NCBI GenBank assembly: GCA_017590115.1
Contig: JAGGNK010012559.1
Span: 1,967,236-2,031,235, forward strand
Reading direction: 5' to 3'
DNA length: 64,000 nt
DNA from: Montifringilla adamsi
Taxonomy: Eukaryota; Chordata; Aves; Passeriformes; Passeridae
Positions within the stretch are counted from its first letter, which is position 1; every line of letters begins with the position of its first letter. The notes beneath the pieces were generated by a model that was given only the letters and a program-made list of their open reading frames with translations, did not search any database and was not told the DNA's origin. A program made the translations under genes and the position numbers. Below are positions 10,136-21,776 of this stretch, piece by piece.

Positions 10136-11539
10136 CATCATTCCTGCCTTGGGATTTGACCTGGTAGCTCCCTGCTTCATCTCCCACCCCAAACCTGCAG
10201 GGCTTTCACCTCCCTGCTAAAAAAGGCCATGTCCTTGACCAGTAAAGGCACCAGCTGCTTGCCAGAGCCCTCACCCCCTGCAGCCCTGCCCCAAGGAGGT
10301 TTCCCTCTCTGCTCCATCAGCACCCACACCATCAGCAAGGCCAAGCTCCCTGCAGGCAGAGGCTTGGAGCACTCCTGCCCCAGCCTGGCACTCCTGGCTG
10401 GGCAGACCTGGATCAGCCAAGCAGATGGGCTCAGCTGCCAGCAGCCAAGAGGCCACGGAAATCCATGTCACATTTGCAGGACAGGATTCCTGTCAGCGTG
10501 TCTCCGTCTGGCTGGGCATGTTCTGTAGGCAGGGGAATGCTCAACTGCTAATCCATGTAATCCTGCTCTAGGCTGGATTCATTTAAAAAAATAAATAAAT
10601 GGCTGAGAGCAGTTTTTGGACCATCTGACTCAAGTGCTGGGTTCTGATGGCGACAGGCAGAACCACAGGAGTCTTATTTACATTGATTTTCATGGAATGG
10701 GCTGCTTGGATCAAGGAATTAAAGGACTGCAAGGCGAGGGTAACCTGCAAATCAGGCGAGGGCACCCCAGTGGGCACAGGGATGTGAGATCTGATTACCA
10801 CTTGCCTGGGCTTTAACCTCTGTTTGCTGCACCATTTTCATATTCACATCCAGAGCCCAGGCAAGCATACAAATTAAACAGGCTGCTGGGCCCAATCTTG
10901 GAAATTTTGGCCAAAGAACAGAGTGACACTGGAATAAAACCCCAAAATCATATCCTGCACAGGAGCCTCCTGTTTGTTCCGTGGTGCAGCACTGGGCATT
11001 CAGAAATCTGGGTGCTGAAGCATCTCCCCAGGATGGCAGGATCCTCTGGAGCATGTGGAAAGCAGCCATCTGGAGGTGTCAGGGAAAGATTTCTCAGCCT
11101 GGCAGCATTGAACAAGCACTGGGGTGACCCAGGCAGCCACCTCAGAGGTGTCAGCTCCCTTCTCCTGGGGCAGGACCTGCTCTTGGCAGGACCTCTGGGG
11201 TGTGGACCATGGTCTGGTTGGTGTCAACCTCTTCCCCACCCCAGCATGACCTCGGGAAGGGCAGCACCCACTCTGGCTGATCTGTGTTAAAGAAAATAAT
11301 GTATCATCTCCAAAGCAACTTTGCTTTGCTCCCAGGAGAGAGGCGGCCGTGGTCGTCAGGAGGAGCCAGGGCCTGAAGGGACTTGTCCCCATCAGACACC
11401 TCCAGCTGAAAGCCAAGTTTCTGTGATGATCTCAGGGCCAGATTGACAGCAGCAGCAGAGACACACACCCCAGCCTGCTGAAACTGGCAGGAGGCAGAAG
11501 CCAAGAGGCTCCGTGCAGAAATTCACCCGTGGCTGTGGC
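10136..11539. other. unassigned DNA with an A+T-richer core
   Basis: No gene recognised. The part from about 10540 to 10930 is A+T-richer, with 'aaaaaataaataaatggctg' near its start, and could be an ancient repeat or conserved element. I cannot assign it. Confidence 0.45.
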
Positions 11540-11760
11540 AGCCAGAGACAATCCAGGTGCTCTGCCCATGTCTGCATGTGCCCAGGTGCTCTGCCCTGTC
11601 TCCAGGTGCCCAGGTGCTCTGCCTGTGTCTCCAGGTGCTCTGCCCCCATCTCCAGGTGCCCAGGTGCTCTGCTCCATCTCCAGGCGGGTGCTCTGCCTGT
11701 GTTTGCAGGTGCCCAGGTGCTCTGCCCTGTCTCCAGGTGCCCAGGTGTGCTGCAGTGCCC
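11540..11760. repeat. minisatellite, core CCAGGTGCTCTGCC
   Basis: About ten copies of 'ccaggtgctctgcc' joined by variable 'tgtctccaggtgc' segments. Spacing alternates between roughly 18 and 28 bp, so the array is built from two interleaved unit lengths. It produces spurious Cys/Ser/Pro- or Trp/Ala/His-rich frames on the two strands. Confidence 0.9.
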
Positions 11761-12715
11761 GCGTCCACCCATCCCCAGTGTGGGAAATGCCTGACCCAGA
11801 TTCAGGCCTCATTAGCAAGTCAAGTTGCTCATGAAAAGCAGGTTCTTGATGCTGCCTCTGACCATGAGTAACTCCACGTGGTTGCACAAGCCCTGCCTGT
11901 GCCATCTCGCTTCCCTTTCCCTCCTGATGAAACCCGAAGCCCAGGCATCACCCTGGGCTGGTGCTGGCAGCTCCCCGTGGCATGTGGGTAATGCCAGACT
12001 GAAGACACCTGCAGGACTGGGGCCACTAGTTTTGCCAGGTCAGGAAAACCTGTTTTCCAGGTGAAATATCCTTACTTTGTAAGGAAAGAAGGGCTGTCTC
12101 TGAACACTCCTCTGCAGAGCCCACAGATGTGCCCTAGAGCTGTTTGGCTGCAGGTTGGTTATGGGGAAGGAGAGGAGAGCCTGGAGGAGGACAAGGCAGT
12201 GTCAGGATGTACATTGGTGTCTGGCACATGGAAGAAGTGTGGGGGATGTAGGAGGATGGAGAACCTGCCCCGTTGGGAGTTTCCTGAGTCCTGGCCAAAT
12301 ATAATCTCACAGGAATTAGCCTCGTTGGTGCCAGAGGTGAGAACATCTCTGCTTGCTTTGGACACCTCTGACTGGCCTGCAAAGCAGAGAGCTGGCAGGA
12401 GCAAGGTGTTGTGGTGAGATGGGCAGTGGGGAGAGGCAGCCCCAAGAGCAGGCTGGGGGCCACAGCATGCCAGCCCCCTGTGTGTGTGTGCAGGGACACT
12501 GCCAGCCCCAGGCTGCTGATTTGATGCCTCCTGCCTGTAAGACTGGCACAGACTGACAGGTCCTCATCCCTCATTCATGAAGAAGTCACCAGGATCAGCA
12601 AATTACATGAATTACCCAGAGGGCACAGAACCAGCAGCACAGAGGCCCAGGACTCACAGCCCGGTGTGGCTCTGGCTGCCCCGAGCATGGCTGTGCCCCT
12701 TGGAGCACTCAGCTG
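11761..12715. other. unassigned single-copy DNA
   Basis: No recognised exon, RNA or transposon. A short (GT)5 occurs near 12481. Confidence 0.5.
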
Positions 12716-12780
12716 TACAATCACTGGGTGGGTTGGGTTAGAAAGGGCCTTAAAGACCATCCTGCTCCAGCAGCCCCCAT
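12716..12780 (-). mobile_element. CR1 LINE, very short 3' end
   Basis: The text 'ggtgggttgggttagaaagg' followed by 'gccttaaagaccatcctgct' is the reverse complement of the CR1 terminal segment. Only about 60 bp can be recognised. Confidence 0.65.
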
Positions 12781-13499
12781 ATGTCTCTGCACTAGGCCTT
12801 CTGAAGGCCAAGGAAGATGCTGGACATGCCCAGGGGGCCCTGGGTCACACTGAGGGTGTAAGGGACAAGCAGAGTGACTGTCACACAGCAGGAAGGGACT
12901 GTGGTAGCCCTGTGCTTGTTGCAGGGTGTGGGAACTACTACGAGCATCCTTCTGAGGCTACCCAGGTCCTTCCCAAACAGTGGCATGTGAGGAAAGCTTG
13001 CAAGGCACTCAAGGGAAAGGATTTTTGCTGGTCCATCTTGTAGGTGAAGCTTGGCAGAAGTGTGTTGTGGCAGGTGAGTGGCCAAGCACATCTTCCATCA
13101 CCTTGTCCTTGCTGGACCAAGGCCTCATCCCCTCTGGGAGGGATCAGAGCCCACAGCTGTGGGAGCACAGAGCACTGCTCTTGTCTGATACAGAACCACC
13201 TCACCACACACACAGAAAACACTCAACACTGCCCAAAAACTGAGCCACAGGCACTCAGCAGCTGCATCCCCAGTACCAGAGTGTGCCCTGGAAAATGCAC
13301 ATTGTCTGATGTGGGAATGCTGGAGCTGATCCTCAGAGCAAGGTCTCACTCCAAGGACCCCAAAAACTGCAGGAGCCTGCTCCCCCCACTCTCCACGAGG
13401 AGCAGGGCGAGGCAGCCCCCCTCTCATTGCCTGCTGCCCAGTGGGACACCTTGCAAGAGAAACCTATTTCCTCTCACAGCAGCACCTGTCAACTGCAAA
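12781..13499. other. unassigned single-copy DNA
   Basis: No gene or repeat recognised. Confidence 0.5.
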
Positions 13500-13745
13500 C
13501 CTTTCACTGCCTGGTGATTTAGCTTCTCTTCTGCTCCGAATTAGGGAATAAAAAGCAAAAGTTTTCACGTAATGGAAGCCAGCACAGTGGCCTTGCAAGT
13601 TGTTAAAATTTAAAAAGGCAACAATAAATCTGCTGAGCTAAGAAGAGCTCTCAATGAAAAAGGGTAGATTTGTTTTCCCTTTATTATCTTGCAGGTGATT
13701 TTCAGGGCTCACTGGTATTTTATTTCTTGTTAATTGTTCTCCTTT
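13500..13745. promoter_or_regulatory. A+T-rich non-repetitive block, possible conserved element
   Basis: Low-CpG, A+T-rich sequence with 'ttgttaaaatttaaaaaggc' and 'caacaataaatctgctgagc' between GC-rich flanks. No repeat family matches. A conserved regulatory element is one reading; neutral A+T-rich DNA is the alternative. Confidence 0.25.
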
Positions 13746-15111
13746 CTGAACTGAGGGCTCTGTCACCCCCCAGACCCCAAGCAGGCAGGAACACCTGGCA
13801 GGGGAATGGCAGCAAGGTGAGAGTTAATGCCACACCTGCCTTCCCAGGGGAGGCTCACCCTGCTGCTGGATCAGGTGCTGTTTCTCACCTTCCTCCTTCC
13901 CCAGATCACATCAAAATGTTCAAGGTCGTGTGTTCTTTCCCAGGGAGATCTAAACACAGATCTTGGAGCTGTTCTTGGGCTGAACCCCGACCTGTCCTGC
14001 TGCTGCTGGGCTGTGGGGGCTGCTCAGCTCCCCTGCTCCTCCCTTGGAGGGCTCCTGGAGCTGGGGGAGACCTGGGCACCTCCAGCCCTGCAGATCCAGG
14101 CTCTCCCTCCTGGACCAGGCAGGGCTCAGCCTGAGATCGAGGTGGGGTCCTGTTGTGGTGGGGGTCCCCCAGCTGGATGGTGCTGTCCTGCCCCAAATCC
14201 CCCCATGCCACCCCTCCTCTCCCAGCCCTGCACGTGCTGGTTCCCCCGAGCCAGGGAGGGGACAGCTTGTGGGAAGGGATTCGGGCTCTGGGATCTCACC
14301 CAAAGCTGCTGAGCAGCAGGAGGTGGGGAAGCAAGCTGGGAAAAGGCAGGAGGAGATGCTGAAGGCTCATCTCTCTCTCCTCCTGGGAATGTCCTGTTCA
14401 TCCATTCATTTCCTGCTCCCTGAGACCTGACAGCCAAAGCTGGAGCAGAATGTTCAGTATCAAAGAGCACAGAGCAGCAGACCCCAGAGAGCAGCTCCAG
14501 GTGTGCTCACCCCAACCCTGGGAGCCCCAGAGAGCTGCAGTGCAGAGGGTACGAGGGAGGAAACAGGCTGGGAGGGTGATTGGGATGGACAAAGTGGGAG
14601 TGGGGGGATTCACCACCTGCTTCAGGACCAAGGACATAGTTAAAGTTCACCAGAGGTTACAAAGCAGGTGGCTTCAGGGTCTGCATCAGTCAGGGGACAA
14701 AATTTGGTGCTTTATGGAGGAAATTGGTCTAAAATGCCAAAGAAGGAAAAATTACATGTGTGTGTGTGTGATTGTTCACTTAGCCTCACACAGGTCAGCA
14801 GCTCTGGAATTGAACATCCCTTATTTCAATTGTCCAGATGAAGAATGCTCACAACACTGCTCAAAATCAGCTCCCATTGGAGAGCACAGAGGTAAAGTCT
14901 TCATCTTCCTGGATATGTCCCTGTGAACCCCTGACACGCATCTAAATAACACCATGGAGGTTTAACCACAACCCCAGGGATTTGTGAGCACTGAATTTAC
15001 CACGAGCCCTGGGAGAAGCTGCCAGCAGTGCTGGGTTTGCAATGCCAGGAGCCCCAAGCACTAGTCAGGAGCAGGTGGCTCTGAGAATGGGGAATGTTTC
15101 CATCCCAAACC
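13746..15111. other. unassigned single-copy DNA
   Basis: About 1.4 kb with no recognised exon or transposon. A short (GT)8 lies at about 14757-14772. Confidence 0.5.
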
Positions 15112-15345
15112 TGATGCCTTAGGATTTTAGCTTTTCTGTTTTTCATATATTTGTAATCCTGCAATTCTTTGGTGTAGAACTCTAAACTCCATGTACAGTG
15201 TGAGCTACTGCTTTCCCATCTTGGTCAGACAACACAATTCCCATCTAGGCCCGGAAATCAAGGACATCTCACTGTCTCAGGCCCTGAGAAATGTAAATGT
15301 GAAGAGTGTGTTGGGGGGAGCAAATCTGGGGTAAAATACTGCATT
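15112..15345 (+). mobile_element. LTR fragment, TGATGCCTT family (3'-truncated)
   Basis: Begins 'tgatgccttaggattttagc', identical to the start of the complete copy at 21347, and continues through 'tgtgagctactgctttccca', 'ggaaatcaaggacatctcac' and 'ggggggagcaaatctggggt'. Similarity fades after about 15345, so the polyadenylation end is missing or too diverged to see. Confidence 0.8.
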
Positions 15346-16009
15346 ACAAGACATCTCTCCTGCTGCCAGCCCAAGGCTGGATGTTACATAAAGGCCCTGG
15401 CAGGCCTGAGCCTTCAGCCACGTCCCAGCACAAGCCAGTCCATAATTTTACACTTGTGTGAAAAATTGATCAGTGCCTTGCCAATACAGAAAGTTCAATT
15501 CTAAGACTGGAAAGAGCAGCAAATTTTGGGTTGGAGGGGTTCTTTTCATTGACGAGCTGTGTTGTTAAAATCTTCAAACACCAGCAGTGCTGCCCAGCAG
15601 CAGCTCAGCAGATAACACAGGGCTGTGCTGCTGGCAGCCTTGTCACCTGCTGTCACCTGCACTTCCCCAGCCACCCAGCAGGCTGATCAGAGGGTCCTGA
15701 ACCCCCAAACCTGCTGCTGTTGACTTGTTAAATAATATCCAGAGCTGCTCACTGAGTGCAGTGTGCCCCCCCAGCGCCCCGAAGGCCTCAGGGGATCGGT
15801 GGCTCTGGGCAGTGTCACACAAGTGCTGCCAAACGCCGGTGGCAGCTCCTGCCTCCAGCATCTTGTCAGCAGCCATCTGCATGCCAGAGTCCTCCAGACA
15901 AACCCTGCACTCCCAAGCCTTCCCCCTCCCTCCACAGGGGCTGTGGCAGGGGGTGCAGGGCAGGGAGGATGGCACTGGCACACTGAACTGTTGTATTTGT
16001 GGGGTTCCC
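15346..16009. other. unassigned single-copy DNA
   Basis: No gene recognised between the two LTRs. Confidence 0.5.
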
Positions 16010-16405
16010 TGACCAAGGGAGGAATGATGAATCTGACTCCATGTTCTCAGAAGGCTAATTTATTATTTTATGATCTATATTATATTAAAGAATGCTATAC
16101 TAAACTATACTAAAGAATACAAAAAGGATACTTACAGAAGGCTAAAAGATAATAATGAAAACTCGTGACTCTTTCCAGAGTCTTCACACAGCTTGGCACT
16201 GATTGGCCAATAATTCAAAACAACTCACATGAAACCAATGAAACAATCACCTGTGGGTAAACAATGTCCAACCATATTCCAAAGCAGCAAAACACAGGAG
16301 AAGCAAATGAGATAAGAATTGTTTTCCTTTTTCTCGGAGGCTTCTCAGCTTCCCAGGAGAAGAATCCTGGGCAAAGGGATTTTTCAGAAAATATGAATAT
16401 GACCC
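16010..16405 (-). mobile_element. solo LTR, GT-less subfamily (copy 1)
   Basis: Minus-strand LTR whose end (TCA) lies at 16010. It matches 62048-62438 nearly throughout: 'ctgactccatgttct', 'agaaggctaatttattattt', 'actaaactatactaaagaat', 'aaaactcgtgactct', 'aaagcagcaaaacacaggag', 'gcttctcagcttcccaggag'. The A+T middle holds AATAAA-type sites on the minus strand. It is related at both ends to the GT-bearing LTRs at 2.6, 35.6 and 46.4 kb. There is no internal retroviral sequence beside it. Confidence 0.85.
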
Positions 16406-17284
16406 TGAACCAGGAGCCATTCCCAGGGCTGCAGGGGACATGAGGGGTCCCTCCCTGCTGATTGTGGAGCCTTGGCCACTCACTCAGCCCTCAGGGCTGA
16501 AGTGGTGCAGGGTTTCATCCAGTGGTGCTGTCTGGGGCTGGGGTCTCCTCTGAGGAGCTCAAGGGCAGGGGGATGTGCTGCAGGCAGCCTGGGCACAGTG
16601 GCAGCTTGGCACACAGGCACCCCGTGCCCATCACCCATGGCCAGGGCAGGGAAAGTTCCTCTGGAAACCATGAGCTGCTTCCCAAAGCTGTGTGTGCAGG
16701 GCCAAAGCCACCAGGACTCCAGCCTGGACCTGTGAACAGGTCTGCACCAAGGAAAGCTGCACAAAACAGGGGATTTATGGTGAAAAATCACCCAGCCACA
16801 CACAGAGCAGGGGTCACCTGCCTGGAGAGAAGAGGGGATCCCACAGCAGCTGGATTTTGCCCAGTGCTGTGAAGCTGCAGTTGGTCCCACAGCTCCTGTG
16901 ACCCCATGGCACATCCCAGCTCCCCTGTCAGGGACCTCCACTGCTGAATCCTGCTGGTCTCTGATCCCCATCCATCAGCATCCCCTGCTCCCAGTCACCA
17001 GCTCCCCACAGCAGCTTCCAGGCAGCTCCTGTTACACTCACCTTTCATCTCTCCCTGTTCCCTTGTTTCTGGGCTGGGAAAAAAGTGGCAACAAAAGCTG
17101 AATTTTCCAGGGAGTTACCTGATTCCAGAAATGGAATCTTTAAGAAAGGCAGCAAATGTTGCAACAGAATAAAAAGGTTTCATCCATGTTTTTTACTCCA
17201 GGAGCACCAGTGGCTCAGGGATGAGGGGAGAGAGGAGGCCCAGGAGGCTTGGCTGGGACCAGCTCCCCCTCCATCTGCACGTAA
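16406..17284. other. unassigned single-copy DNA
   Basis: No gene or transposon recognised. Confidence 0.5.
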
Positions 17285-17600
17285 TGGGATGGCACAAAGG
17301 CAAGTGAGCTAAAAATTAAAGCCTGGCAGATCCTGCCAGGAACGACTTGGAGGAGCAGCTTGCTAATGGTGTAAAAGCTGGTAATAAAAGCTTTTTCAAA
17401 TACATCAGAAGCAAAGAGCCTGCCAAAAAGTCTGCAGGGCCAAGAGATGGTGAAGATGTAAGAGAAACACTCGGTGAGGAAAAGGTCACACAGATGAATT
17501 ATCTGCATCATCGTTCACAGGGGGAGCTGCATGAGGTCCCAGTGCCAGAGCAGTGCTTTGGGGATGGGGATCTGGGAAGCATTTCAAACTGAACCATCCA
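17285..17600 (+). mobile_element. CR1 LINE internal fragment, ORF2 linker
   Basis: The frame from 17347 reads NKSFFKYIRSK near its start. This motif is typical of the region between the endonuclease and reverse-transcriptase domains of CR1 ORF2 protein in birds. The frame runs 81 codons, but the rest is diverged and neither the endonuclease nor the RT core is present. It is therefore a dead piece of a LINE and not a gene. A second copy of the same ORF2 part is at about 31590. Confidence 0.75.
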
Positions 17601-18244
17601 TCACAAGCAGCAGCCAATCACCAGAACCAGGTGGATTTAGCTCTGGAGGTCTGAGGAACCCAGTGGTGAAAGCATTGAACTACTGCCCACAGGAGTGGGG
17701 AGGGCAGGGGTAGCTCCTCCTGAAAAAGCCAGGGAGGTGACCCAGGCAGGCAGAGCAGGGCTGGCCTGTGCTGGTGGGGAGTGCAGGGCTTGGGGATTTG
17801 CAGTATCAGTCTATTAGAGGGAGTTTTCAGCACACAAAGCTGGAAATCTGCTCTCAGCACTGCAGCACTTGTGCTCCCATCACACCCACCCGAGCCTCGT
17901 GCCTTGCTCGCAGAGGAGGAGGAGGAGGAGGAGGAGGAGGAGGAGGAGATGCTGCCAGCCCCTTCCCAGTTCCTCAGCCAGAGCAGCCTCTGCTTGAGCT
18001 GGTCACGACCCTTCAGGCCCTGGGGTGGCACAGCTGCCCTGCCTGAGGATGGGGTGAGCTGTGCCTTGGATGTGCTGCTCTCCCACTCCTCGTGGGGAAA
18101 CCTGGCTGGGCAGAGATCTCAGAGCTGTTGGGGTTTGTAGGATGGACCCAGCCAGGAGCTGCTGGCAAATACAATGCAGGTTAAATTCAGCACCAGTGAA
18201 TACCAGGAATGCACATGGGAAGGAACAAGGATACAAATGTATGC
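17601..18244. other. unassigned DNA with a GAG repeat
   Basis: No gene recognised; contains the trinucleotide repeat at 17913-17948. Confidence 0.5.
17913..17948. repeat. (GAG)12 trinucleotide repeat
   Basis: About twelve uninterrupted GAG/GGA units. It gives a run of Glu, Gly or Ser in the three frames, with no surrounding coding evidence. Confidence 0.95.
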
Positions 18245-18420
18245 AAGGAAGGAGAAGCTGTGGCTGCCCCTGGATCCCTGGAAGTGTCCCAGGCCAGGCT
18301 GGATGGGGCTTGGAGTAACATGGGATGGTGGAAGGTGTCCCTTCCATGACAGGAATTGGAACAACAGGAACTTTAAGGTCTCTTCCAAGCAAATCATTCC
18401 ACAATTCTGTGGTGACCCTA
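18245..18420 (+). mobile_element. CR1 LINE, 3'-terminal fragment
   Basis: Contains 'gaagctgtggctgcccctgg', 'aggctggatggggcttggag', 'ggaaggtgtcccttccatga' and 'ctttaaggtctcttccaagc', ending 'cacaattctgtgg' at about 18412. Plus orientation, 5'-truncated. Confidence 0.9.
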
Positions 18421-18597
18421 AATTGCCTCCTGTTTCTGAGGGAAACAGGCAGAGAGTGCAACAAAACCATCAGAGCAAAACCCAGCCACGGCCCAGAGGC
18501 AAAGTGAAGGAAAGGAGCAGAGAACACAACCCAACACATCTTCCTGCAAGTGATACACACAGCCAGCCCTGCCCTCAGAAAGGGGAACAAAAATGGG

Positions 18598-18672
18598 GAG
18601 GGAAGGGAAAGGGAAAGGGAAAGGGAAAGGGAAAGGGAAAGGGAAAGGGAAAGGGAAAGGGAAAGGGAAGGG
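18598..18672. repeat. (GGGAAA)n hexanucleotide array
   Basis: About twelve near-perfect GGGAAA units on the plus strand, preceded and followed by 'gggaagg' variants. Regular GGG triplets spaced by three bases are a textbook G-quadruplex pattern. The array also gives an artefactual Ser-Leu repeat frame on the minus strand and Lys-Gly or Arg-Glu repeats on the plus strand. Confidence 0.97.
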
Positions 18673-18909
18673 TTCAAAGACCTGTCAGAGGTGGGAATTA
18701 GGGCATGGATGACCTCCACCCAGCTGGAAAGAAATAAAGTTCCCTGTAAACCCACCAGCAGCCCCAGCAGGGGAGCATTGGTATTTCTCACACTGCAGAG
18801 CTGAGATTGCCCCGTGGACAGATGGGGTCAGACCAAAACCCACCTGTAATCATCCTGTGCCACAATTCATGGAATTGAAAAGGGTCTTTGGGCTCAGACT
18901 GGCATTAGG
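18673..18909. other. unassigned spacer
   Basis: Nothing recognised between the hexanucleotide array and the CR1. Confidence 0.45.
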
Positions 18910-19400
18910 AACCAGAGAAACACAGGATCACAGGCAGATTTCAGCTGGAAGGGATATTTGGAGGTCTCTGCTCCAGCCACAGTCTGCAGTGGCAGCTGCA
19001 GAGCTTCAGAAGGTTGGTTGGGCCTGGAGTTTTTAAAAACTCCCAAAATGGAGACACCATCTCCCTGGGGCACCTGCTGCAGCTGTGTGCTGCCCTTGTG
19101 GTGAGGAGCACGTTCCTCACATCCACATGGAATGTTTGCAACACGTGTCCCTCGCCTCTGCACACCTCTGGTGGGAGCCTGGCTCCACCTGCTCCAAACT
19201 GGCCCTTGCCAGCACTGGAACATGGGTCACTCCTTGCAAGTTCTGTCCTCTGCCAGCTGGCCCTGCCTGGTTCCCCCTCCTGGGTTATGTTCTGAAGCCC
19301 CCTGAGCCCCCTGATTGCTCTGTCCCCCTCTCCTGTGCTGAGGGTCCAAAAGAGGGCTCCAGAAATGTCACCACAGACAGGGGAGCAGGACGTCACCCCA
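18910..19400 (-). mobile_element. CR1 LINE, 3' portion
   Basis: Begins on the plus strand with 'acacaggatcacaggcagat' and 'ttcagctggaagggatattt', then 'ggttgggcctggag' and 'gacaccatctccctggggca', the order of an avian CR1 3' region read backwards. The upstream boundary near 19400 is soft. A 273-codon minus-strand frame overlapping it is not supported as a gene. Confidence 0.75.
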
Positions 19401-20099
19401 ACGTTCTGGCTTTGCTCCAGTAGAGCCCCAGCCTGCAGCACTGTGGTGACACACTGGGATGACAGGTCCATGACAGAGGGTGGCCCAGATGTGATCACAG
19501 TCTCAGAAAGCCCAGAGGCTGCTGCTCCAAGGGCACAACAGCAAAGATTCCTGCAGAGCCCAGTTCCCATGGCTGTGTTCTTGCAGGTCATGCCAAGCAC
19601 AGAGAGAGCCAACAGCTGCCCACAGTGAGGGGCTGCAGCTGTGGGGGCATGTCCAGAATCTCCTGTCACACTGGTCACTCTGGAGGCACAGAGGCTGATG
19701 AGTGAATTAACAAAGCACTTGAGTTCTTTGTTCTTTAGCCTTTTCAAAGGGCACTGAGACATTCAAGCCCTGCCCCAAGAGCTTGGGTGCAGCGTGGAGC
19801 AGAGCCCAGCGCTCTGAGAGTGATGGGGGTGGATTTGGGCTGTGCCAAGGGCAGCCCCACAGTTCCTTAGGTGGGGAATTCCTCAGGCATGGTCTGAGCT
19901 CTGGAAACACCCAGTGGATCTGGAGCCAGCACGGGGCTCTGCTTGCACTCACCCCTGCAAGCCTGGCACTCGAGCCCCCCTTCTCATCATCCTCGGAGAT
20001 CTCTGGCCACGAGAAGAGCAAAGCCTGGAGAAGAGGAGCTCAGGGGAACCTTCTTGTTCTCTTCAATAAAAGGAGGGTCTAGCTGGGGGATGTCAGGCT
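19401..20099. other. unassigned single-copy DNA
   Basis: No recognised exon or repeat. Confidence 0.5.
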
Positions 20100-20385
20100 C
20101 TGTCCCAGGAAACAGGGATGGGACAAGAAGGAAAGGCCTCAAACTGTGCCAGAGGAGGGTTAGGTTGGATATTAAGAAAAAATTTCTTCACTGAAAGGGC
20201 TGTCAGTCCCTGGCACAGCTGGCCAAGGCAGTGGGGGAGTCCCCATCCCTGGAGGGATTCTGAAAGATGTGGTGCCTGGGGACACGGTTTAATGGTGCAG
20301 TCATCAGCATTAGGGGAATATTTGGATCTGATGATCTTGGGCATCTCTTTCAACCTAAACAATTCCATGGTTCTGTGTTTCTATA
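20100..20385 (+). mobile_element. CR1 LINE, 3'-terminal fragment
   Basis: Includes 'gggttaggttggatattaag', 'aaaaaatttcttcactgaaa', 'gagtccccatccctggaggg' and 'tctttcaacctaaacaattc', ending 'ttctgtgtttctat'. Plus orientation, 5'-truncated. Confidence 0.92.
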
Positions 20386-20595
20386 AGAAAATGGTGCAAC
20401 TTGCAGTAAAAGCCCCTGACATGACACCTGGCTGAGGGCAGCTGATGGTCCCCAGGGCAGAGGCACACAGCCCTGGGGACACTGGAAGGGTAAAGGCTTT
20501 TGGGGCTCTCAGAGGGGCCTGGGGGTGAGGGATCCTCAAGATGGACCTGGGGTGGGGACCTGATCATGGATGAATCCCTGCAGATCTTCTTGGAA
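20386..20595. other. unassigned spacer
   Basis: Short spacer before the minisatellite; nothing recognised. Confidence 0.45.
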
Positions 20596-20807
20596 GGGTG
20601 AGAAAGGGCAGAGGAGGGTAAGAAAGGGTAGAAAAGGGTGAGAAAATGGTAAAGGAGGGTAAGAAAGGGGTGAGGAGAGTGAGGAAGGGTAGAGGAGGGT
20701 AAGAAAGGGTAGAGAAGGGTGAGAAAAGGGGTGAGGAGGGTGAGAAAGGGGTGAGGAGGGTGAGGAAGGGGTGAGGAGGGTGAGACAGGGGTGAGGAGGG
20801 TGCGAAG
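20596..20807. repeat. purine-rich minisatellite, core GGGTGAGAAAGGG
   Basis: About eleven to fourteen copies of an 18-20 bp G/A-rich unit such as 'ggtgagaaaggggtgaggag', with 'ggtaagaaagggtagagga' variants. The strand bias (almost only purines on plus) gives a mirror-type polypurine tract that could form triplex DNA. Spurious minus-strand frames read Ser/Pro/Phe/Leu repeats. Confidence 0.93.
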
Positions 20808-21346
20808 AGCCGCCAGGCAGCCCAGGGGCAGCCCAGCTGTCTGGGAGCAGAGCAGGGCTGTAGCTCAGAGAGCAGAGCCCTGGGCCCAGGCTGCTGTGCC
20901 AAGTCCCTGAGCTGAAGGATGGAGAGCTGTGCTGCGAGGCGCCAGTGCAAACCACAAGAAAGCCAGGCTGGGCTTCTTTGTAGCACTCCAAGCTTGACAA
21001 TTAATGTGTGCAAGCCACTGAATTATAGGCTGGAGACACTGGGAGCCCAAATGGCAGCTAACGAGTGCTGTTGATTGGCTTTCCGGAGGCCATGGAGACA
21101 CAGACACTTATTCTTAGAGACATGGGTCCCACAGGGAGCTCAGCAGACACAGGAGCCTCTCTGCAGCACTCACATCCTCCCTATCCTGTGTCCCTGTGTC
21201 CCCTCACTGGGGAGTGGGGCAGGGATGCAAGGAAAGGGGGCAGCAAGGCCTCACCCACCCATCTTTCAGCCCCAAACATCCCAAATAACTTTACTTGCTC
21301 TTTCTGAGCCATGTGCCTCCACCCTGGAGAAGTTGCCCTTGGGAGG
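20808..21346. other. unassigned single-copy DNA
   Basis: No gene recognised. Confidence 0.5.
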
Positions 21347-21776
21347 TGATGCCTTAGGATTTTAGCTTTTATATTTTTTATATTCATAATCCTGCAGTTC
21401 TTTAGTGCATAACTCCAAACTCCACACACAGTGTGAGCTGCTGCTTTCCCATTTTGGGCAGACACAACAATTCCTCTCCAGGCCTGGCAATCAAGGACAC
21501 CTCACTGCCTCTGGCCCTGAGAGATGGAAACAAAAGTGAGTTGGGGGGAGCAAACTTGGGGTCAATGACTTCATTAGCTGAAGCTGTAATTGGAAGATGA
21601 ACCCCCAATATCCAAATGGCCCAAACTTATAAAAGTGTGAAAACCCCTGAGTCCATTTTTTGGGTGCAGCCCCTGGCGGGCTTCATCTGCCCTAAACGTC
21701 CCTGAAGGCCCTTCAATAAATATAACTGCTTTTTATTGCCTTAATTTTGTTTTTATGTAGTCCCAAAAAGGCATCA
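21347..21776 (+). mobile_element. complete solo LTR, TGATGCCTT family, with target duplication
   Basis: 430 bp from TGATGCC to GGCATCA, so the termini are a short inverted repeat with TG...CA ends. It is flanked by 'gagg' at 21343-21346 and 'gagg' at 21777-21780, a 4-bp target-site duplication. Near the 3' end are 'gcccttcaataaatataac' (AATAAA) and a T-rich U5. Four-bp duplications are usual for gammaretrovirus-like (class I) elements. A solo LTR arises by recombination between the two LTRs of a provirus. Copies: 15112, 25204 and about 45825 (minus). Confidence 0.9.

Noticed and set aside
10540..10930. Possible ancient amniote repeat
   Set aside because: Suggestive A+T-rich text but no family could be matched with confidence.
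18003..18791. 262-codon minus-strand frame with a Leu-Ser repeat that looks membrane-like
   Set aside because: The hydrophobic-looking repeat is the (GGGAAA)n array read backwards.
18941..19762. 273-codon minus-strand frame
   Set aside because: About half overlaps a CR1 fragment and the rest has no recognisable domain or splice context.
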